A stretch of DNA of 64,000 nucleotides from positions 159,312 to 223,311 of the forward strand of contig KN834809.1 in NCBI GenBank assembly GCA_000827265.1, read 5' to 3'. Source of the stretch: Collybiopsis luxurians FD-317 M1 (Eukaryota; Basidiomycota; Agaricomycetes; Agaricales; Omphalotaceae). The translations under genes and the position numbers were made by a program. Below are positions 1-11,902 of this stretch, piece by piece (the stretch's first letter is position 1; each line of letters starts with the position of its first letter). The notes beneath the pieces were generated by a model. The model ran no database searches, was not told the DNA's origin, and was given only the letters and a program-made list of their open reading frames with translations.

Positions 1-2
1 AG

Positions 3-550
3 GACGAGGTTCGTCTCTGCCTTCAGCACCTGGATAGCGGCGAAGAAGATCTCGTGGACTTTCTTCTGGAGAAGCGTCAAAAGTTGCGCCTACGCGGTAT
101 TGCAGCTCTAGCTGCTACGGAGGGGAAAATTAGGTATGTACCTCTCCCAGATCTCGAAGCAATCTCCTCATTGTGGACCTCTTTAGACTCTACCTGCAGT
201 CCCAGGTGAAAAGCCGTGAGCTCGTTCTTACCTCACAAAGGAGAAACATCATACGGACCTTGGCTCAAAAATATGCCTCGAGTCAGTTGTCTTTCGCAAA
301 AAGGACCACCATCACCATGGGTGAATATCTCGCAATCAAAAGAGGAAGAATTAACAAGTGGGTCCAGGATGAGGCGCGAGTATATGGCTCATCCCCCTGC
401 CAGAAGGAACAGAGGCGTCATTCTTTGACACAGCATGTACTAACGGCTATGGCTGCTGACAGCGATGATGAGGATGAAGAAGAGGTCAGTGCTTCATCTC
501 TTTTTTCTTTGTGTGTCTGACATTATTGTATGTAGATTACTTGGTTGTAG
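3..550 (+). CDS. Unknown protein, 3' part of gene (5' end outside window)
   Basis: I read exons 3..133, 187..484 and 536..550, with introns of 53 and 51 nt (gtatgt...ttag and gtcagt...gtag) that keep one frame. The visible protein starts DEVRLCLQHLDSGEEDLVDF, continues through a lysine/arginine-rich stretch (KRGRINKWVQDEARVYG) and ends in a strongly acidic tail (DSDDEDEEE) followed by ITWL and a stop. No known domain is recognised. The short last exon is the least certain; if the last intron is retained the frame stops at 520. The gene is incomplete at its 5' end. Confidence 0.55.
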
Positions 551-1021
551 ATGTATCTATTTAGGTTTTACATGGTCAACGTAGTCTCTAGATAGACAAT
601 TGATGCTTTGTGTGCGCTCACACCGATATCATCTCTGAGTTCTGTTCTTCCTCCGGTAAACTCGCGACGAATAATCCCGGAGCTCGCTTACTTTGTTTCA
701 ATTGCACAAGGTTCGCGGCGAATTTTGCTCAGAAGGCTGTATACTACGGGCTCCAGTTGAGGGTGGTATTGGGCTATTCATTGTTTCATACGGCACCCGA
801 AGACCAGATTTGAGATAATCTATGATACAGTGCGGTTGCAACGGCGCAACGGCACCCTTTTTCTTTTCTTTTTTTTTTTTTTTGAGGCCCAGTTTATTCG
901 GGTTTATCCAAGGGATACGGTGTCCAGTTTAATTCAGGTTTATCCAAGGACTTCGCCTTTTGTGGCACGTCCTAACCCTGCTTCTTTCCTCCTTGGATCT
1001 TGCCCTGCCCTTTCTTTCACC
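551..1021. other. Intergenic, promoter side of the next gene
   Basis: No convincing coding frame. It holds a long T-run at about 862-883 and a direct repeat of the motif GGTTTATCCAAGG (near 900 and 939). It probably contains the promoter and 5' UTR of the gene starting at 1022. Confidence 0.4.
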
Positions 1022-2990
1022 ATGAGCAGACGTCGTCGCAATAACCCCATTCCTTCTGCTCCTCCTCCATATTCCGCAGCTCCTGCGCCCGGGGAGGAAG
1101 TGGCTATTCCAAACCCTCAACAGCTGAATGCTCTTCCGGGGGCTGCATTGACCGGTGGTGTTGGTGGACCAACAGCTGCAGATGCAGCTCAAGCTCCTGC
1201 CCCTGCTGAACAAGTTCCTGCTACAGATACAGAGCGGCGCCGTTTGAAGGGAACTCAGAACGACATCAGCCGAGAAATCCGGAACATCATCACCAAAGTC
1301 TACGTACCGGAGTTCGAGAAGAAAGTTTTTGAGCTTCATTCCGACTTCAACCGCGATAAATCCCAGGCGGAAGGGTCTGCCAGTCTGTCCGATATCAGGA
1401 AGGAGACTGCGAACAACATTTTCAAACTACTCAAGGACAAGAAGGCGCCGTTTAATAACATTGAGACGGACCTCCATCCCAAGAGGGCAGATGCAAATCT
1501 CAGAGTGAGCCCTTCTGTTGTTCGTTCTGCTTGGCCACGGTAACGTTCTTTGCAGGCCATTAATCGTTTATTCCTGAATCATGTCCACTTGACTATGAAG
1601 AGGGAGAGCAAGTCGAAGGCGCCCATCTTGTCCGCCGAAGCTTCTAAGGACCTAGTGGACAAAGTCCTGACATTGTTGGCACCCAAAACCGCTCGTCAGC
1701 TGTTCGAACAGGAGAATGGCGAAGTAGTAACTGCGAGGATGGGCCGAGATGGTAGTCGATTCAGGACCGCCGCGAAGGTGGTCTGGGATGAGCTCCGGGA
1801 GGACGAGAAAAAATCTTACATTGAACGGGCTCAAAAAATCGACGTGGCGGAAAACCAAGAGGAGCTAACGAACGCTCTGACCGTTCTTCTGGGGTCGTTG
1901 GGTAGGTCAGGGAGGGTAGGTGGAATGGAGGCAATGATTGTTGTGTCGTTGCGAACCCCAGATGGAGATCTGGATTGCCATTGGTGCGTAGGTCTTGCCC
2001 AGTCTGAATATCTGATTATCTGACATTACTCTGGCTTAGCGTTATGGGCGGGACAAGCGGGATAAACTACGAGGCCAGTCAATCGCGAGAGTTCAAAAAT
2101 CTGGTCATGGATCCCTTCAAGGAATGGTCGGACTCTGTACTGCCTCAACGCTCCCACTGCAGTGATTTCAAGTATGATGCGGAAGGTCTGCCTATCTTTC
2201 CCTGTATCCAGATTGATGGGGCCACAGGTGACCAGATCAAGGAATTCCTTGTCGAGTATCTGGAGGAGCTGTGGAGTAAGTCATTTTGGTGGTGACCGTC
2301 AATGTCTTGGAGGCTTATGATTCATCCCTAGAATGCCAGTATAACAATGACAGCCCCCTGCCGTGGGATGACTTTAATCGCAACCCAGGTGGCTACTATG
2401 ACCAGCAAAAATATCCCTTTGCGGTCGAGCTCAAACACCCAGAAGTCTTAGGTACATGGAAGGCTTTTCTTGCAGTTGACCTGCTGAAAGCTTGCACACC
2501 TCCTTTCCGCTTTACCAAACCGGAGACAGTAGACGAAACGGAAGCGTCGTCGACAACTGGCCACGAATCGGTAGCGGTAGGGGCGGCGACTGGAGATGTT
2601 ACGACGGGAGAGGCGAGCTCAACCGCGAATCACACCCAGCTGGAGTTTGTGCAATCAGGGTCACTTGAATCTGGTCATTCCTCAGCTCACGATTCTTCTG
2701 AAGAGCCGGATTCCCCGTCAATCCGTGCTGACTCTCATATGGGGTTTATTTCTTTGCTATTTACTGCCTATAACTAACAATTGCCAATTACAGTGCACGT
2801 TCACAACGAAGACGCGGTTGACTCTTATCGGTCAACCGGAGCACCCTCCTCCTCTCAATTACCACGTCACACTACAACCAGAGGGAAACGGCTTGCCAGC
2901 GATGTCAGTATTCCTGAGGAGCGCTCACCTAAACAACCTAGGAGAAGCAGCCGGGCGCCGAAGCCCTTGGCCAAGATGTTGACACAGTAG
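1022..2990 (+). CDS. Unknown nuclear-type protein with HMG-like helix and basic tail
   Basis: Exons 1022..1504, 1556..1983, 2040..2275, 2332..about 2742 and about 2794..2990; the first three introns are 51-56 nt, in frame, with consensus ends. The start ATG sits in the context CACCATGAG. The protein begins with a basic, Pro/Ala-rich segment, then a central region with the pattern W-x2-L-x4-KK-x-Y-x3-A, which resembles the third helix of an HMG box but is too little to assign the family. It ends with the basic segment KRLASDV...SPKQPRRSSRAPKPL, a plausible nuclear signal. The last intron boundary is unclear: no GT donor joins the frames exactly, while a GC donor or a mutated donor would. I do not recognise the family. 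Confidence 0.6.
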
Positions 2991-3287
2991 AGGTTGGCAT
3001 CCACAGGCCATTGCCCTACTACGGTCAGCCTCTTCTAAGTGGTTATACATCCTATCCTGTCTTTCAATTGTTAGCTTTTTACATTGTGTTGTTTAATCTT
3101 GAATGTGGATGTAATTGTGTTGAAAAACTATTCCGATCTCACACCAGTGACACCACGAGAAGAATGAGCTTTCTACTGAGTTTAACACGGTTTATCTGCA
3201 TACTGATCAAAACTGAGCCGATTTCGACCCTTCTAGGGGTATTAGTGAGTCATTGATTCAGAAACGGCCTGGCATTGAAAGCAGGTT

Positions 3288-3410
3288 TAACCGCGAGTCA
3301 AACTGGGTTAAACCAGTGATTCTGAGTGTCGTACAGAGTACACTTGGGTTTCTGTGCTGGTTAAACCTGCGTTAAACCGCATTAAACCACGTTAAACCTG
3401 TACATGACCG
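3288..3410. repeat. Degenerate TTAAACC-type repeats
   Basis: The motif GTTAAACC / ATTAAACC recurs at least six times in about 120 bp with irregular 10-30 bp spacing. It lies between the 3' end of the upstream gene and the transposase relic and may be the border of a mobile element. No function is inferred. Confidence 0.5.
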
Positions 3411-3499
3411 GTTTTCGCTGGCCTGTGGTTTCATCAGTTTAACTCTGATTTCATGGCCATGGCATATTTGGCTGGGCCTGTTTAACAGTCCTTATTGGT

Positions 3500-4020
3500 T
3501 TACTGTTAGGGGAGTTCAAGAAACCATAGTCAGCTGACAAAAAAATCAGCAACCATGATGGATGGGCCTTCACCTTTGGGTTTAGGTTTCATACCCGAGG
3601 TGAGTTTCTTCCAGAAGGTTTTTTGGCAGTCATTAGCATAGTATGTCAACTCATTATGAAATCAGATGACAACAGCCACTCTGATTTCTGGTGGCAGAGC
3701 CCAGCCAATTTTGTCAATCCAATGATGCATCTGTTTCATCAGCTTCAATAGAACAGGGATGAAGACTTCCTGCTGATGCTTCACAACACTGTCATCCCTT
3801 TCATGCCCATCAATGTACTATGCACAAGAATGGCAACCCCAACAATACCCATTCTGGATGAGCCAGCAGCACACTGTAGACAAGCTGATTGTTTTGGTAC
3901 AACCAAGGCAACTGAGCATGTCTTTGGATGAGCAGATATGAACAATGTCCTCTGCTTTGATGTATTTCCCAATTACCTGCAGCTGAAGTGCTATCTTGTT
4001 CATCATCTACTAATCACCTA
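3500..4020 (-). pseudogene. Decayed DDE-superfamily transposase
   Basis: The minus strand carries ordered motifs typical of the basidiomycete DDE-endonuclease elements related to pogo/Tc1: a helix-turn-helix-like segment ending in W-L-I-x-NGY-x-W, then YIDGHERDD, then FHNE-x-TYYAND (the family normally has an Asp where this copy has Asn), then KPKGEG and VADFF. Reading requires frame changes and passes stop codons, so it is dead. Several arginine positions read as Cys or Gln, as expected from C-to-T change at CpG, and 3421-4200 contains one CpG by eye. Family assignment rests on remembered motif order; a profile search would settle it. Confidence 0.55.
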
Positions 4021-4978
4021 TCTCCTTTGTGAGTATTAAAGATATTAAAAATTGGGCTCAGAGGAATTGTGGATATAGTTAAAATGAAGGGTTCCTCTGA
4101 GCCCTTTTGATAATTTATGTCCTCTGTGAATATCTAATGGATTTTTGAGGATTTATGGGCTTTAGTCACACATTGCCACTCTCTTGGCACATGATGTACC
4201 CAGTTGCAGGTCAACTCTACCTTACCTTAATTTGACGGCGGGTTTTAAGCAGGTTTCTGAGGAGTATTGTGTTCTCTTAAGGATCTTGGGAAGGTTTTTA
4301 CTCGTTCTTCTTTGCCGGGACTTGAGAGTACATTGTGGTTAGTGCCCCGACAGTTCAGCTTCAGATAGCGCGGCCTTGGCTTGAAGCCAAAGGCACTTCG
4401 CTGGCCATCTCGTAACGGCTTGTAACGGCTCCAAGCGGCTGAGCCACAAAGTTCTTTCGACATTGAAACCTTGAATTCCTGTTCTCTTACCCATCGGTTT
4501 TGGATATCTTTTTAATCTCATCTACTTATGTATTTCTGTGCAAAGGATTCGGGTAAGTACTAGTAGGTATCCCACTCTTTACTATATTTTATACAGCTGT
4601 GTGTGGTTCATTTCTGTAGTGCGAGCCTAACACAAAAACATTTACCGGTAAGATTCTTATGATACGGAATGAATTTACAGTGTATCGCCGTATGTACGCC
4701 ACAGGCAAATGTCATGACTGAACCCTTCTTTATCTTACTTTTCGCTGCAACATGGATAAACCAATTTTTGAACTTCATTTGAAGATTCTAGAGAATTTCA
4801 GTTATAGGTAATTCTTATACATATTCACTGGAAGAATTAGTATTTTTTACATTCAGGTAAATAGAGGAGCAACCCAGTGCTCTTGCTCTTGTTGTCAGCA
4901 ATCTTAATCAGGAGCTGAGCCCGGTAATCATAATCAAGCCAAAGCTGAGATTGTAATGTTGCGGCAGAAACACAGGGC

Positions 4979-6247
4979 TCAGAGTTTTGACTTTGGGTTT
5001 TTGACATCCAGAGGCTTCCACTGAGCATTTGTATGAGCTACAATCTAAATGAAAGAAGAAAGAGGAGAACTTACCCATGGGTACCATGAAGAAGCATTCT
5101 CTGAAAGTGTGTCTGTATACTTAGGACGCCTTCTCTCTATGAATGATTGTGCTCCCTCGACGGTGTCCTTGCTCATTCCAATGATCTTTATAGCTCTCGA
5201 TTCCAAAAGATGATTCTCCTCGATACTGGCTCCTGATCGGTGTATGAGGCCTTTTGTATAAGCGTATGATACCTGTCCGATACCGTAAGCGACATTCTTT
5301 GCAACTTCGATAGCTACGGGCAGTATTTCTGTCTGGGTGGGGAGGATTTGGTGGTAGAGGCTGGCGAGGTAGTGTGCATTGGGTTTTTGTGGGTCTCCGC
5401 TGAGGAGCATGTATGCAGCGTTGGATTGGCCGATGAGGCGGGTGAGGAGGTATGTGGATGTAGCTGGACATGAATATCAGGCAGTTAGAGGAGGGTGAGG
5501 AAACCATTAGTGGTGATGGTACGTACAATCTGGGACAATACCGAGCCGTACGAAAGGGAATGTCACCTTCGCACTGGCCCAGATGACCCGAAAATCGAAA
5601 GGTAATTGTAAAGCAGTAGCTCCAGTTCCAGACTTGTAAAAGGCAAGAAGTGGATTGAAAATTTGCGAGAATTTAGAAGGATGCAATTGGTTCACATACG
5701 GCATGTCCATTCACGGCGGCGATGGTGATTTTACGGTTGTTGTATATGGCCATGGCGACTTGGCCTCCAGGATCCCGATGTTCTATCGCACACTATTTAT
5801 AATTCGATTCAAATGAAGTGATTGTGGAAAGCCTTGCCGTGCTCTTTGTCCTCCTTTCTTCCGAGAAGGGCTGAACCATTGATGACCTTGTCTATATCAG
5901 CCTGTGGAGCTTTCAGTATCGAAGAGCTCGAAAAACAGTTACGAAGCTGGTACGATACTGACCCCTGCACAAAAGGCTGGAGCGGCTGGGTCAGCGGTGA
6001 GGATGATAATGTGAACGCGATCATCCTCATCTCCCAGCTGGAACACGCGAATAAGTTCTTCGCCCATCTTCACAGAAAACATGTTCAGTCTAGAAAACAA
6101 CGCGTCAGTTACAAAAGCGCGTTGAACTGCACCTGTATAGTGCGCTACTCACTTTTTAGGTCTGTTCAGCGTAATGATGAGAATACGATCTTCGAGTTTT
6201 GCAGTGGTTGTGGTAAGCCCGAGTGCAGTGTAATCCGTGGCAGACAT
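4979..6247 (-). CDS. Peroxisomal enoyl-CoA hydratase/isomerase, paralog 1
   Basis: Seven exons on the minus strand: 6153..6247, 5963..6089, 5838..5901, 5700..5782, 5527..5632, 5075..5463 and 4979..5020, giving 301 aa. It is a crotonase-superfamily enzyme of fatty-acid beta-oxidation, acting on enoyl-CoA thioesters. Visible landmarks are the CAG-ADID oxyanion segment (about residues 73-78), the conserved AAVNGHA segment and FPFVRLGIVPD. The C-terminus is PKSKL, a canonical PTS1 peroxisomal signal, reached only through a last 42-nt exon. The third intron (5783..5837) is GC-AG (gcaagg...gatag). The residue after Pro in GIVPD, taken by alignment to ECI-type isomerases as the catalytic acid, is Asp here but Glu in both paralogs, so activity may be altered. 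Exon lengths match the paralogs at 22576-23844 and 38078-39310 exactly. Confidence 0.85.
5783..5837 (-). other. GC-AG intron in hydratase paralog 1
   Basis: Removing this 55-nt GC-AG intron joins ...KEDKEH to EHRDPGGQ in frame. Without it a TGA (frame HNHFI-stop) truncates the protein. The same position is an intron in both other paralogs. Confidence 0.8.
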
Positions 6248-6331
6248 CGTTGGGGCGCGTAATGGTATACGTGGACTAGGGAAGGTTTGGATGGGGAAGT
6301 AAGTACCGGCTCGCCGTTCCACATTGGAGTC

Positions 6332-6338
6332 TTTTATA
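6332..6338 (-). promoter_or_regulatory. TATA box of hydratase paralog 1
   Basis: TATAAAA on the minus strand, 85-91 bp upstream of the ATG. It is identical at 23929-23935 in copy 2. Confidence 0.5.
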
Positions 6339-6821
6339 CAATGTACTTGTGGATGAGATTAGCTCAAATTTTACCATACCATTATTGAATATTCATCGGA
6401 ATCCGCTGACTCAAGATACTGTATTCACCACCAAACGCTAGTCTGTCGAAAGAGCTGACCGGGGTAGCGAGAACTACCAGTCGGGGGTAGCAAAGGATCG
6501 GTTCAATTAACCCTTGGCGTTGCCAGTGGCACATATATAATGAATTTAGATACCGCATTCGAGACTTTTAGGTTTCCGGCTTGATGCAGAGACACGATTT
6601 CAAGCCCAGAGCACCTCTCCGATCTTGTTGCTTCCCGACTTTCAATGTTTTACTGAAGTACAGGGATGTGGCTGACCAGAGTAATACAGACCAACGTGCA
6701 CGGTGCAGGTTCAGATGCCTGAAAGAGGGGATGGATCATGATGGATTGATCACGTTTATAAAGGATTCCGCGAAGCTAGTGTACTACGTATACTGTTGCG
6801 GCCGTACGAAATACGGCAGTC

Positions 6822-6826
6822 TACAG
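6822..6826. other. Target-site duplication TACAG (left)
   Basis: TACAG immediately precedes the left LTR and is repeated at 11903-11907 after the right LTR. The unoccupied site, GTCTACAGTTCATTGG, is preserved in copy 2 near 24410-24425. Confidence 0.95.
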
Positions 6827-7191
6827 TGTTAAGGTTCGCTGTTCCATTTACCCCTAACAGTCATTCGTAGTTACTTCATATGGTACTTACTTAATATGTT
6901 TCCGATCGTAGTTACCGTTCATTCTTTAGTGCGACTCCCTTTCCTTTCTTTTCTTCACCTCATACGTCCACCTTCTACTTTACTAGTACAGGACTACCAC
7001 CTTCGTTATGAGTATATGACTATATATCACATATATCAGGCATCTCACTAACTTACCTAGTATATATTCTTTTATATTACCTCTAGGTATTTACACTTGT
7101 TATCGCCATATACCTTCATTTATATATTCTTTTATATTACCTCTAGCTCGCCCTGTGCCTCCAAAGTCCGACCGTAATACTGCGCTCAACA
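6827..7191 (+). repeat. Left LTR of copia element
   Basis: 365 bp, TG...CA ends. It contains a partly duplicated motif (TATATTCTTTTATATTACC twice, near 7063 and 7121), which explains why it is longer than the right LTR. Confidence 0.95.
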
Positions 7192-7192
7192 G

Positions 7193-7204
7193 GTTATGGG
7201 CCCC
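7193..7204 (+). promoter_or_regulatory. Primer binding site, half-tRNA(iMet) type
   Basis: GGTTATGGGCCC lies one base after the left LTR. It is complementary to the anticodon region of initiator tRNA-Met, the primer used by Drosophila copia, which primes from an internally cleaved tRNA half. The gag start ATG overlaps this site. Confidence 0.75.
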
Positions 7205-10200
7205 GCTACAATGATGACCAAAAGCTCCTATAAAATCGATGTCCTCCCCAAACTTATTGACGACGGCTCCAACTGGCATAGTTGGAAGGAGAAGGTCTAC
7301 ACAAACATTGTTAGCAAACCTGGACTTTGGAGACACATTGTTGGACGAGTTACCCATCCGACTGATCTAGAGAACCGTAATGGGAAGTGGTACACCAGCA
7401 CCTCGGACACCGCTGTACCCCTAACCGACAATGACTTGGAGAAACTCGAAGAGCAGATTGATACCTATCACCAGCGCGAAGCTCAGATCAAGGATATTAT
7501 CTACAAATGCCTTTCGGAGAGCACCCTCAACAGTATCAAGGGTGCACGCTCTGTGCACACAGCTTGGGTAACACTCTGCGGACTCTTCGAGAAGAAGGGC
7601 GACCTTATTCACACTTCGCTCCTTGCTACTCTCCAAGCTACTCATTGTAGTGAAGACAATGATCTGCAAGCTCATCTTAATAAAATGGACAATATCAGAC
7701 AGTTACTCACTGCTATGGGTCAGCCACTCCCTGACAGTACTTACATTGCATATCTGAAACTTTCCATTCCTGAATCCTATCAGTCCATTGCACGCGCTGT
7801 CACTGCAGGCATTAATTCTACAGGTGGAGATGTCACCGTAACCTCACTAACTACTCCCATCCTCGAGGAGTATGATGGATGTGTATTGCAAAAGAAGGCT
7901 AACAAAGCTATTCAGAATGCGGCAATGATAGCTAATGGGAAAACTTCTACCAGTACGCAAGCTCAAAAGAGCTCAAAGAATTCTTCTTCATCTAAAGGTG
8001 GTAGTCCACAAGTGGACAAGTCGAGTCTTCACTGCTCGAACTGCGATAAGAAAGGTCATATCGCGGAGATGTGTTATGGAAAGGGAGGCAGATGCGAGGG
8101 TCAAGCCCCATGGCAAAAGAAATGATCTAAATCGAACAAGGCAAAGTCTGCAAATGTTGCAGAAGAGCCTCAGATAGATAATTACGCATTCACTGTTGAA
8201 GAGTCGCATTCAGTAAATGACTACAACAATGGCAATTATTCTTTCCTCACCTTTGACGCCAACTCCCCCGACATACAGACACAATCCCACATTGCGCTCC
8301 AGGTGAATCCTGGAACCTCAGAGCACAGAAAGATAATTGACACAGGTGCAAGCAGCCACTTCACTCCTGACTGACATTCTCTAGTCAACTTCATGGAGAC
8401 TACTCCCGAGCCTATCCGTGCAGCTGATAACTGCGAATTTATGGCAGTTGGGAAAGGAGATATGCTTGTAAACTTTCCTATGGGTCCGAATCAAACCCCT
8501 ACGCAGATTTGTCTTCAAAACATTCTGTACACACCTTCCATGTCGTACACACTCATTTCCATATACCGTCTCAACAAAGCTGGTTACTCCCTCAAAATAA
8601 ATGGAGGGGTATGCACCATCCGGTCACCAAAGCCTGCACTAAAAGTGATTGCTCGCATTCCAAATGTCTGTGGTCTGTACCGTCTACCCAAAGGTCAATC
8701 GTCCACTACCGTTCAAGTTGCGAATATAGCTTCAAAGAAACAACTTATGTTACTTGAATTCCATTACCTCCTTGGACACATAAACTTCGAAACGTGCATT
8801 ACTCTGTTGAAGGACAAGCTGGCCAAGAATCTCCCTGTTGTGGACATTACCGATTCCAAGCCATACTGCAGCATTTGCGCCAAAGCTAAAGCTAAAGCTG
8901 TCCCTTCCCTAAAGAAAGTCAGACCAAATACTCAAGCTACGGCGACAAGGTTGTTTCTGACCTGTGGGGACCAGCAAGCGTCCAAAGCCTGATGCACAGT
9001 CTGTACTTCCAGCCAATCATTGACCTTGCATCCCATGAGATTTGCCCCTATTTTCTCAAAATGAAATCTGAAGCGTTCGATAGCTACAAAGCTTTTGAAG
9101 CTTTTGCTAAGAACCACCGTGGAGTAATTGCTATCAAAATTTTTGGGTCAGATTGAGGTGGTGAATTCATGAGTGACACATTCCGAACTCACCTATCCCA
9201 AGCCGGCACCATCTGACATCTTAACGTTCATGATTCTTCACAGTCCAATGGCCTGGCAGAATGCATCATCGGAATTTGCCTTGCTGATGCTAGAGCATTA
9301 CTTGTTGCTTCAGGCCTACTGAAATTCCTCTGGCCTGAAGCTATTAACCATAGCGTTTGGCTTAGGAACAGAGTACCGTCTTCTGGGAATGCTATTTCCA
9401 CTTTTGAATTTGTGAACAGTACGAAGCCGTCTTTGAAAGACCTAATGACATGGGGGACAACAGTTACTGTTCAAGATCTAGGTTCGGACAAATTGGACTT
9501 ATGTGGTAAGGAAGGCAAGTTTGTTGGTTACGATGCAGAGTCCAAAGGAATCCGTGTTTACTGGCCTGACCGTCGCATCGTTAGCATTGAATGCAATGAC
9601 AAACACGACCCTGGTGAAATAATCTTCATGTCTCCCAGGTCTGAGGGGGAGCATACGGATAAATTGTCCAGCCCTGATGCAGACACCAACAACATATCTC
9701 CTGCTTCCATAACTCCTCCTCCACCAGCTCCAGTCCCTAATGAGCCCGAACCACATTCTTCTCGCCAATGTCCTCCACCTGGCTACTTCAGAGACTTAGC
9801 GGCAGGGAAACATGCAAACGTTGCGGAATTTACTCACAAATATGAAGCCCTAATGGCTGAGGCTGGAGATAATTTTGAGGAAGATGAGGTTTCTGAATGC
9901 ATTTCCAAACACATTTCTGAGATTGCTTTCGCAGCAATAAACGGCGATCCTATCACTCTTGCTCAAGCTTTTGCAGGTCCCGAATGAGACAGCTGGTCCG
10001 AAGCCTACCAGATGGAAGTTGACCGACTAAAAGTCTACAACACCTTTGACATTGTGCAAAGACCAAGTGACAGGACAAACATTGCAAAATGTGTTGTAGC
10101 CCTGCGACACAAACTTGGACCTGACGGTACAATTTCGAAATACAAAGCTAGGATTTGTGTAGGTGGTTACAGCCAGATATTCGGTATTGACTTTGATAAA

Positions 10201-11527
10201 ACTTTTGCCCCTGTTGTACAGAAAACTTCCCTTCAAATAATCTTTGCATACGGCACGTCAAAGGGAGTGTATATTGAACAAATCAACATCGAAAGTGCTT
10301 ACCTGCAAGCCGACCTCCACCACACAATCTATATGGAACTCCCTCCATTCCTCCTCGACTTCTACGCTCCCAAATCCGAAATCACTCATGTTAAAAATCC
10401 CGTATGCTGTCTCAAATGTCCTTTGTATGGAAGCCGCCAAGGTGCAAAGGAATGGTATGATAAAAATTGGGGGATCCTCATTGAAGCAATGAAGTTTAAG
10501 GTTAGCTCCGCTGACCTGTGGATCTTCTTCAACCTTCAAGGGGAGACCTATACCATTCTAGGCATAGCTACAGATGACTTCTCCATAGTCGCTGACTGCC
10601 AGAAGACCTCGAGGGGATTCATAAGAGAGTATCGAGGTAGAATCAATATCACTGAACTTGGGAGCATAGGTTGGCTCCTGGGGATGACCGTTGCATGCAA
10701 CTACAACTGCAGAGTTATAACGCTAGCGCAAAAAGCCTACTGTCAAACTATAATTGACAGAATGGGACTTAGCGAGGCGAATCCAGTTGCAACGCCGCTG
10801 GAACCGGGCATTGACCTAACTCCTGGTTCCGCCGCTGTCTCCTCTGAATTACTTTTGACAGCAGACGCCGCCATGTACAGGATGGGCATTGGATCTCTAA
10901 TCTATTTGTCAGACAGCACCAGGCCCAATATCACCTTCTCTGTCTCTGTACTTTCTCACTATATGGCCGCTCCTAATTCTACCCACTATAAGGCTCTCAA
11001 ATGTGTTGTTCATTATATTCTTGGTACTATCGACAAGGGACTAGAACTTGGAGGTGAAGATCTCAATTTTGAAGGATATTCTGATGCTGATTTTGCTTTG
11101 GACTTGGACCATAAATCGGTTAGTGGTTATGTTGTCTATTTTGGCAAAGGAGTTGTATCTTGGAGCTCAAAGAAGTAGGACCTCGTTACAGTTTCTACAA
11201 CTGAATCCAAGTACGTGGCTCTGACACATGCAGCCAAAGACCTGGTTTGGTGCCGTAAACTTATCCTCAAGCTCAGTCCTGTTACCGTTCAAACTCCCAC
11301 CACTCTCTATTGCGACAACCAGAGCACTATCTGACTGGCTTCTGACGCCACATTCCATATGTGCACTAAACACATTGATATCTGTTTCCATTATGTCCGC
11401 CAATCCACCAAGCGAGGAGACATCAAGATTGTCTATTGCAACTGACCATATGGTTGCAGATTGCATGACCAAGTCCCTCACACGCATCAAATTCATGCAT
11501 TTTTGTCAAGTCATGGGAGTCCTCTGA
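7196..11527 (+). pseudogene. Copia gag-pol polyprotein, disabled
   Basis: Gag runs from 7196 and contains a CCHC knuckle (CSNCDKKGHIAEMC near 8032). The protease motif DTGASSH is near 8340. An integrase region follows, then reverse transcriptase (KARICVGGYSQ near 10145, ATDD near 10566) and RNase H near 11090. In-frame stops occur at 8123, 8372, 9154, 9214, 9985, 11176 and 11332; most look like Trp-to-stop G-to-A changes, and the one at 11176 fits a C-to-T change of a Gln codon. Frame changes lie near 8940 and 11440. The element cannot make its own polyprotein. Confidence 0.9.
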
Positions 11528-11530
11528 GTT

Positions 11531-11545
11531 CACAGCGAGGGGGAG
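11531..11545 (+). promoter_or_regulatory. Polypurine tract
   Basis: CACAGCGAGGGGGAG directly abuts the right LTR, as expected for the plus-strand primer of an LTR element. Confidence 0.8.
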
Positions 11546-11902
11546 TGTTAAGGTTCGCTGTTCCATTTACCCCTAATGGTCATTCATAGTTACTTCATAT
11601 GGTACTTACTTACTTAATATGTTTCCGATTGTAGTTACTGTTCATTCTTTAGTGCGACTCCCTTTCCTTTCTTTTCTTCACCTCATACATCCACCTTCTA
11701 CTTTACTAGTACAGGACTACCACCTTCGTTGTGAGTATATGACTATATATCGCATATATCAGGCATTTCACTAACTTACCTAGTATATATTCTTTTATAT
11801 TACCTCTAGGTATTTACACTTGTTATCGCCATATACCTTCATTTATATTACCTCTAGCTTGCCCAGTGCCTCCAAAGTCCGACCGTAATACTGCGCTCAA
11901 CA
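11546..11902 (+). repeat. Right LTR of copia element
   Basis: 357 bp, same ends as the left LTR, with scattered substitutions and small indels relative to it. It is followed by TACAG. Confidence 0.95.

Larger units (their letters stand above)
4245..6826. repeat. Duplicated hydratase block, copy 1 (left part)
   Basis: This segment matches 21935-24415 over nearly its whole length. In the gene part the offset is exactly 17,597 bp at every splice site. The block continues after the copia element at 11903-12035. It holds the enoyl-CoA hydratase gene plus about 730 bp of 3' flank and 580 bp of 5' flank. Confidence 0.9.
6827..11902 (+). mobile_element. Ty1/copia LTR retrotransposon, full-length but inactivated
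   Basis: About 5.08 kb, bounded by direct LTRs starting TGTTAAGG and ending CTCAACA, flanked by the 5-bp duplication TACAG. Domain order is gag, protease, integrase, reverse transcriptase, RNase H, which is the copia order. It inserted into hydratase block copy 1 after that block was duplicated, because copy 2 keeps the empty site. The LTRs have diverged by several substitutions and small indels, so the insertion is not recent. Confidence 0.95.

Noticed and set aside
3288..3410. Telomere-like repeats
   Set aside because: The TTAAACC units are irregular and do not match the TTAGGG-type telomere expected in basidiomycetes.
5783..5900. Premature stop making hydratase copies 1 and 2 pseudogenes
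   Set aside because: The stop lies in a GC-AG intron at a position conserved in the third paralog; exon lengths agree exactly.
6581..6832. Open frame of 83 codons upstream of hydratase copy 1 (also at 24178)
   Set aside because: It lies in the duplicated 5' flank, shortens in copy 2 by a stop, and has no similarity or splice support.
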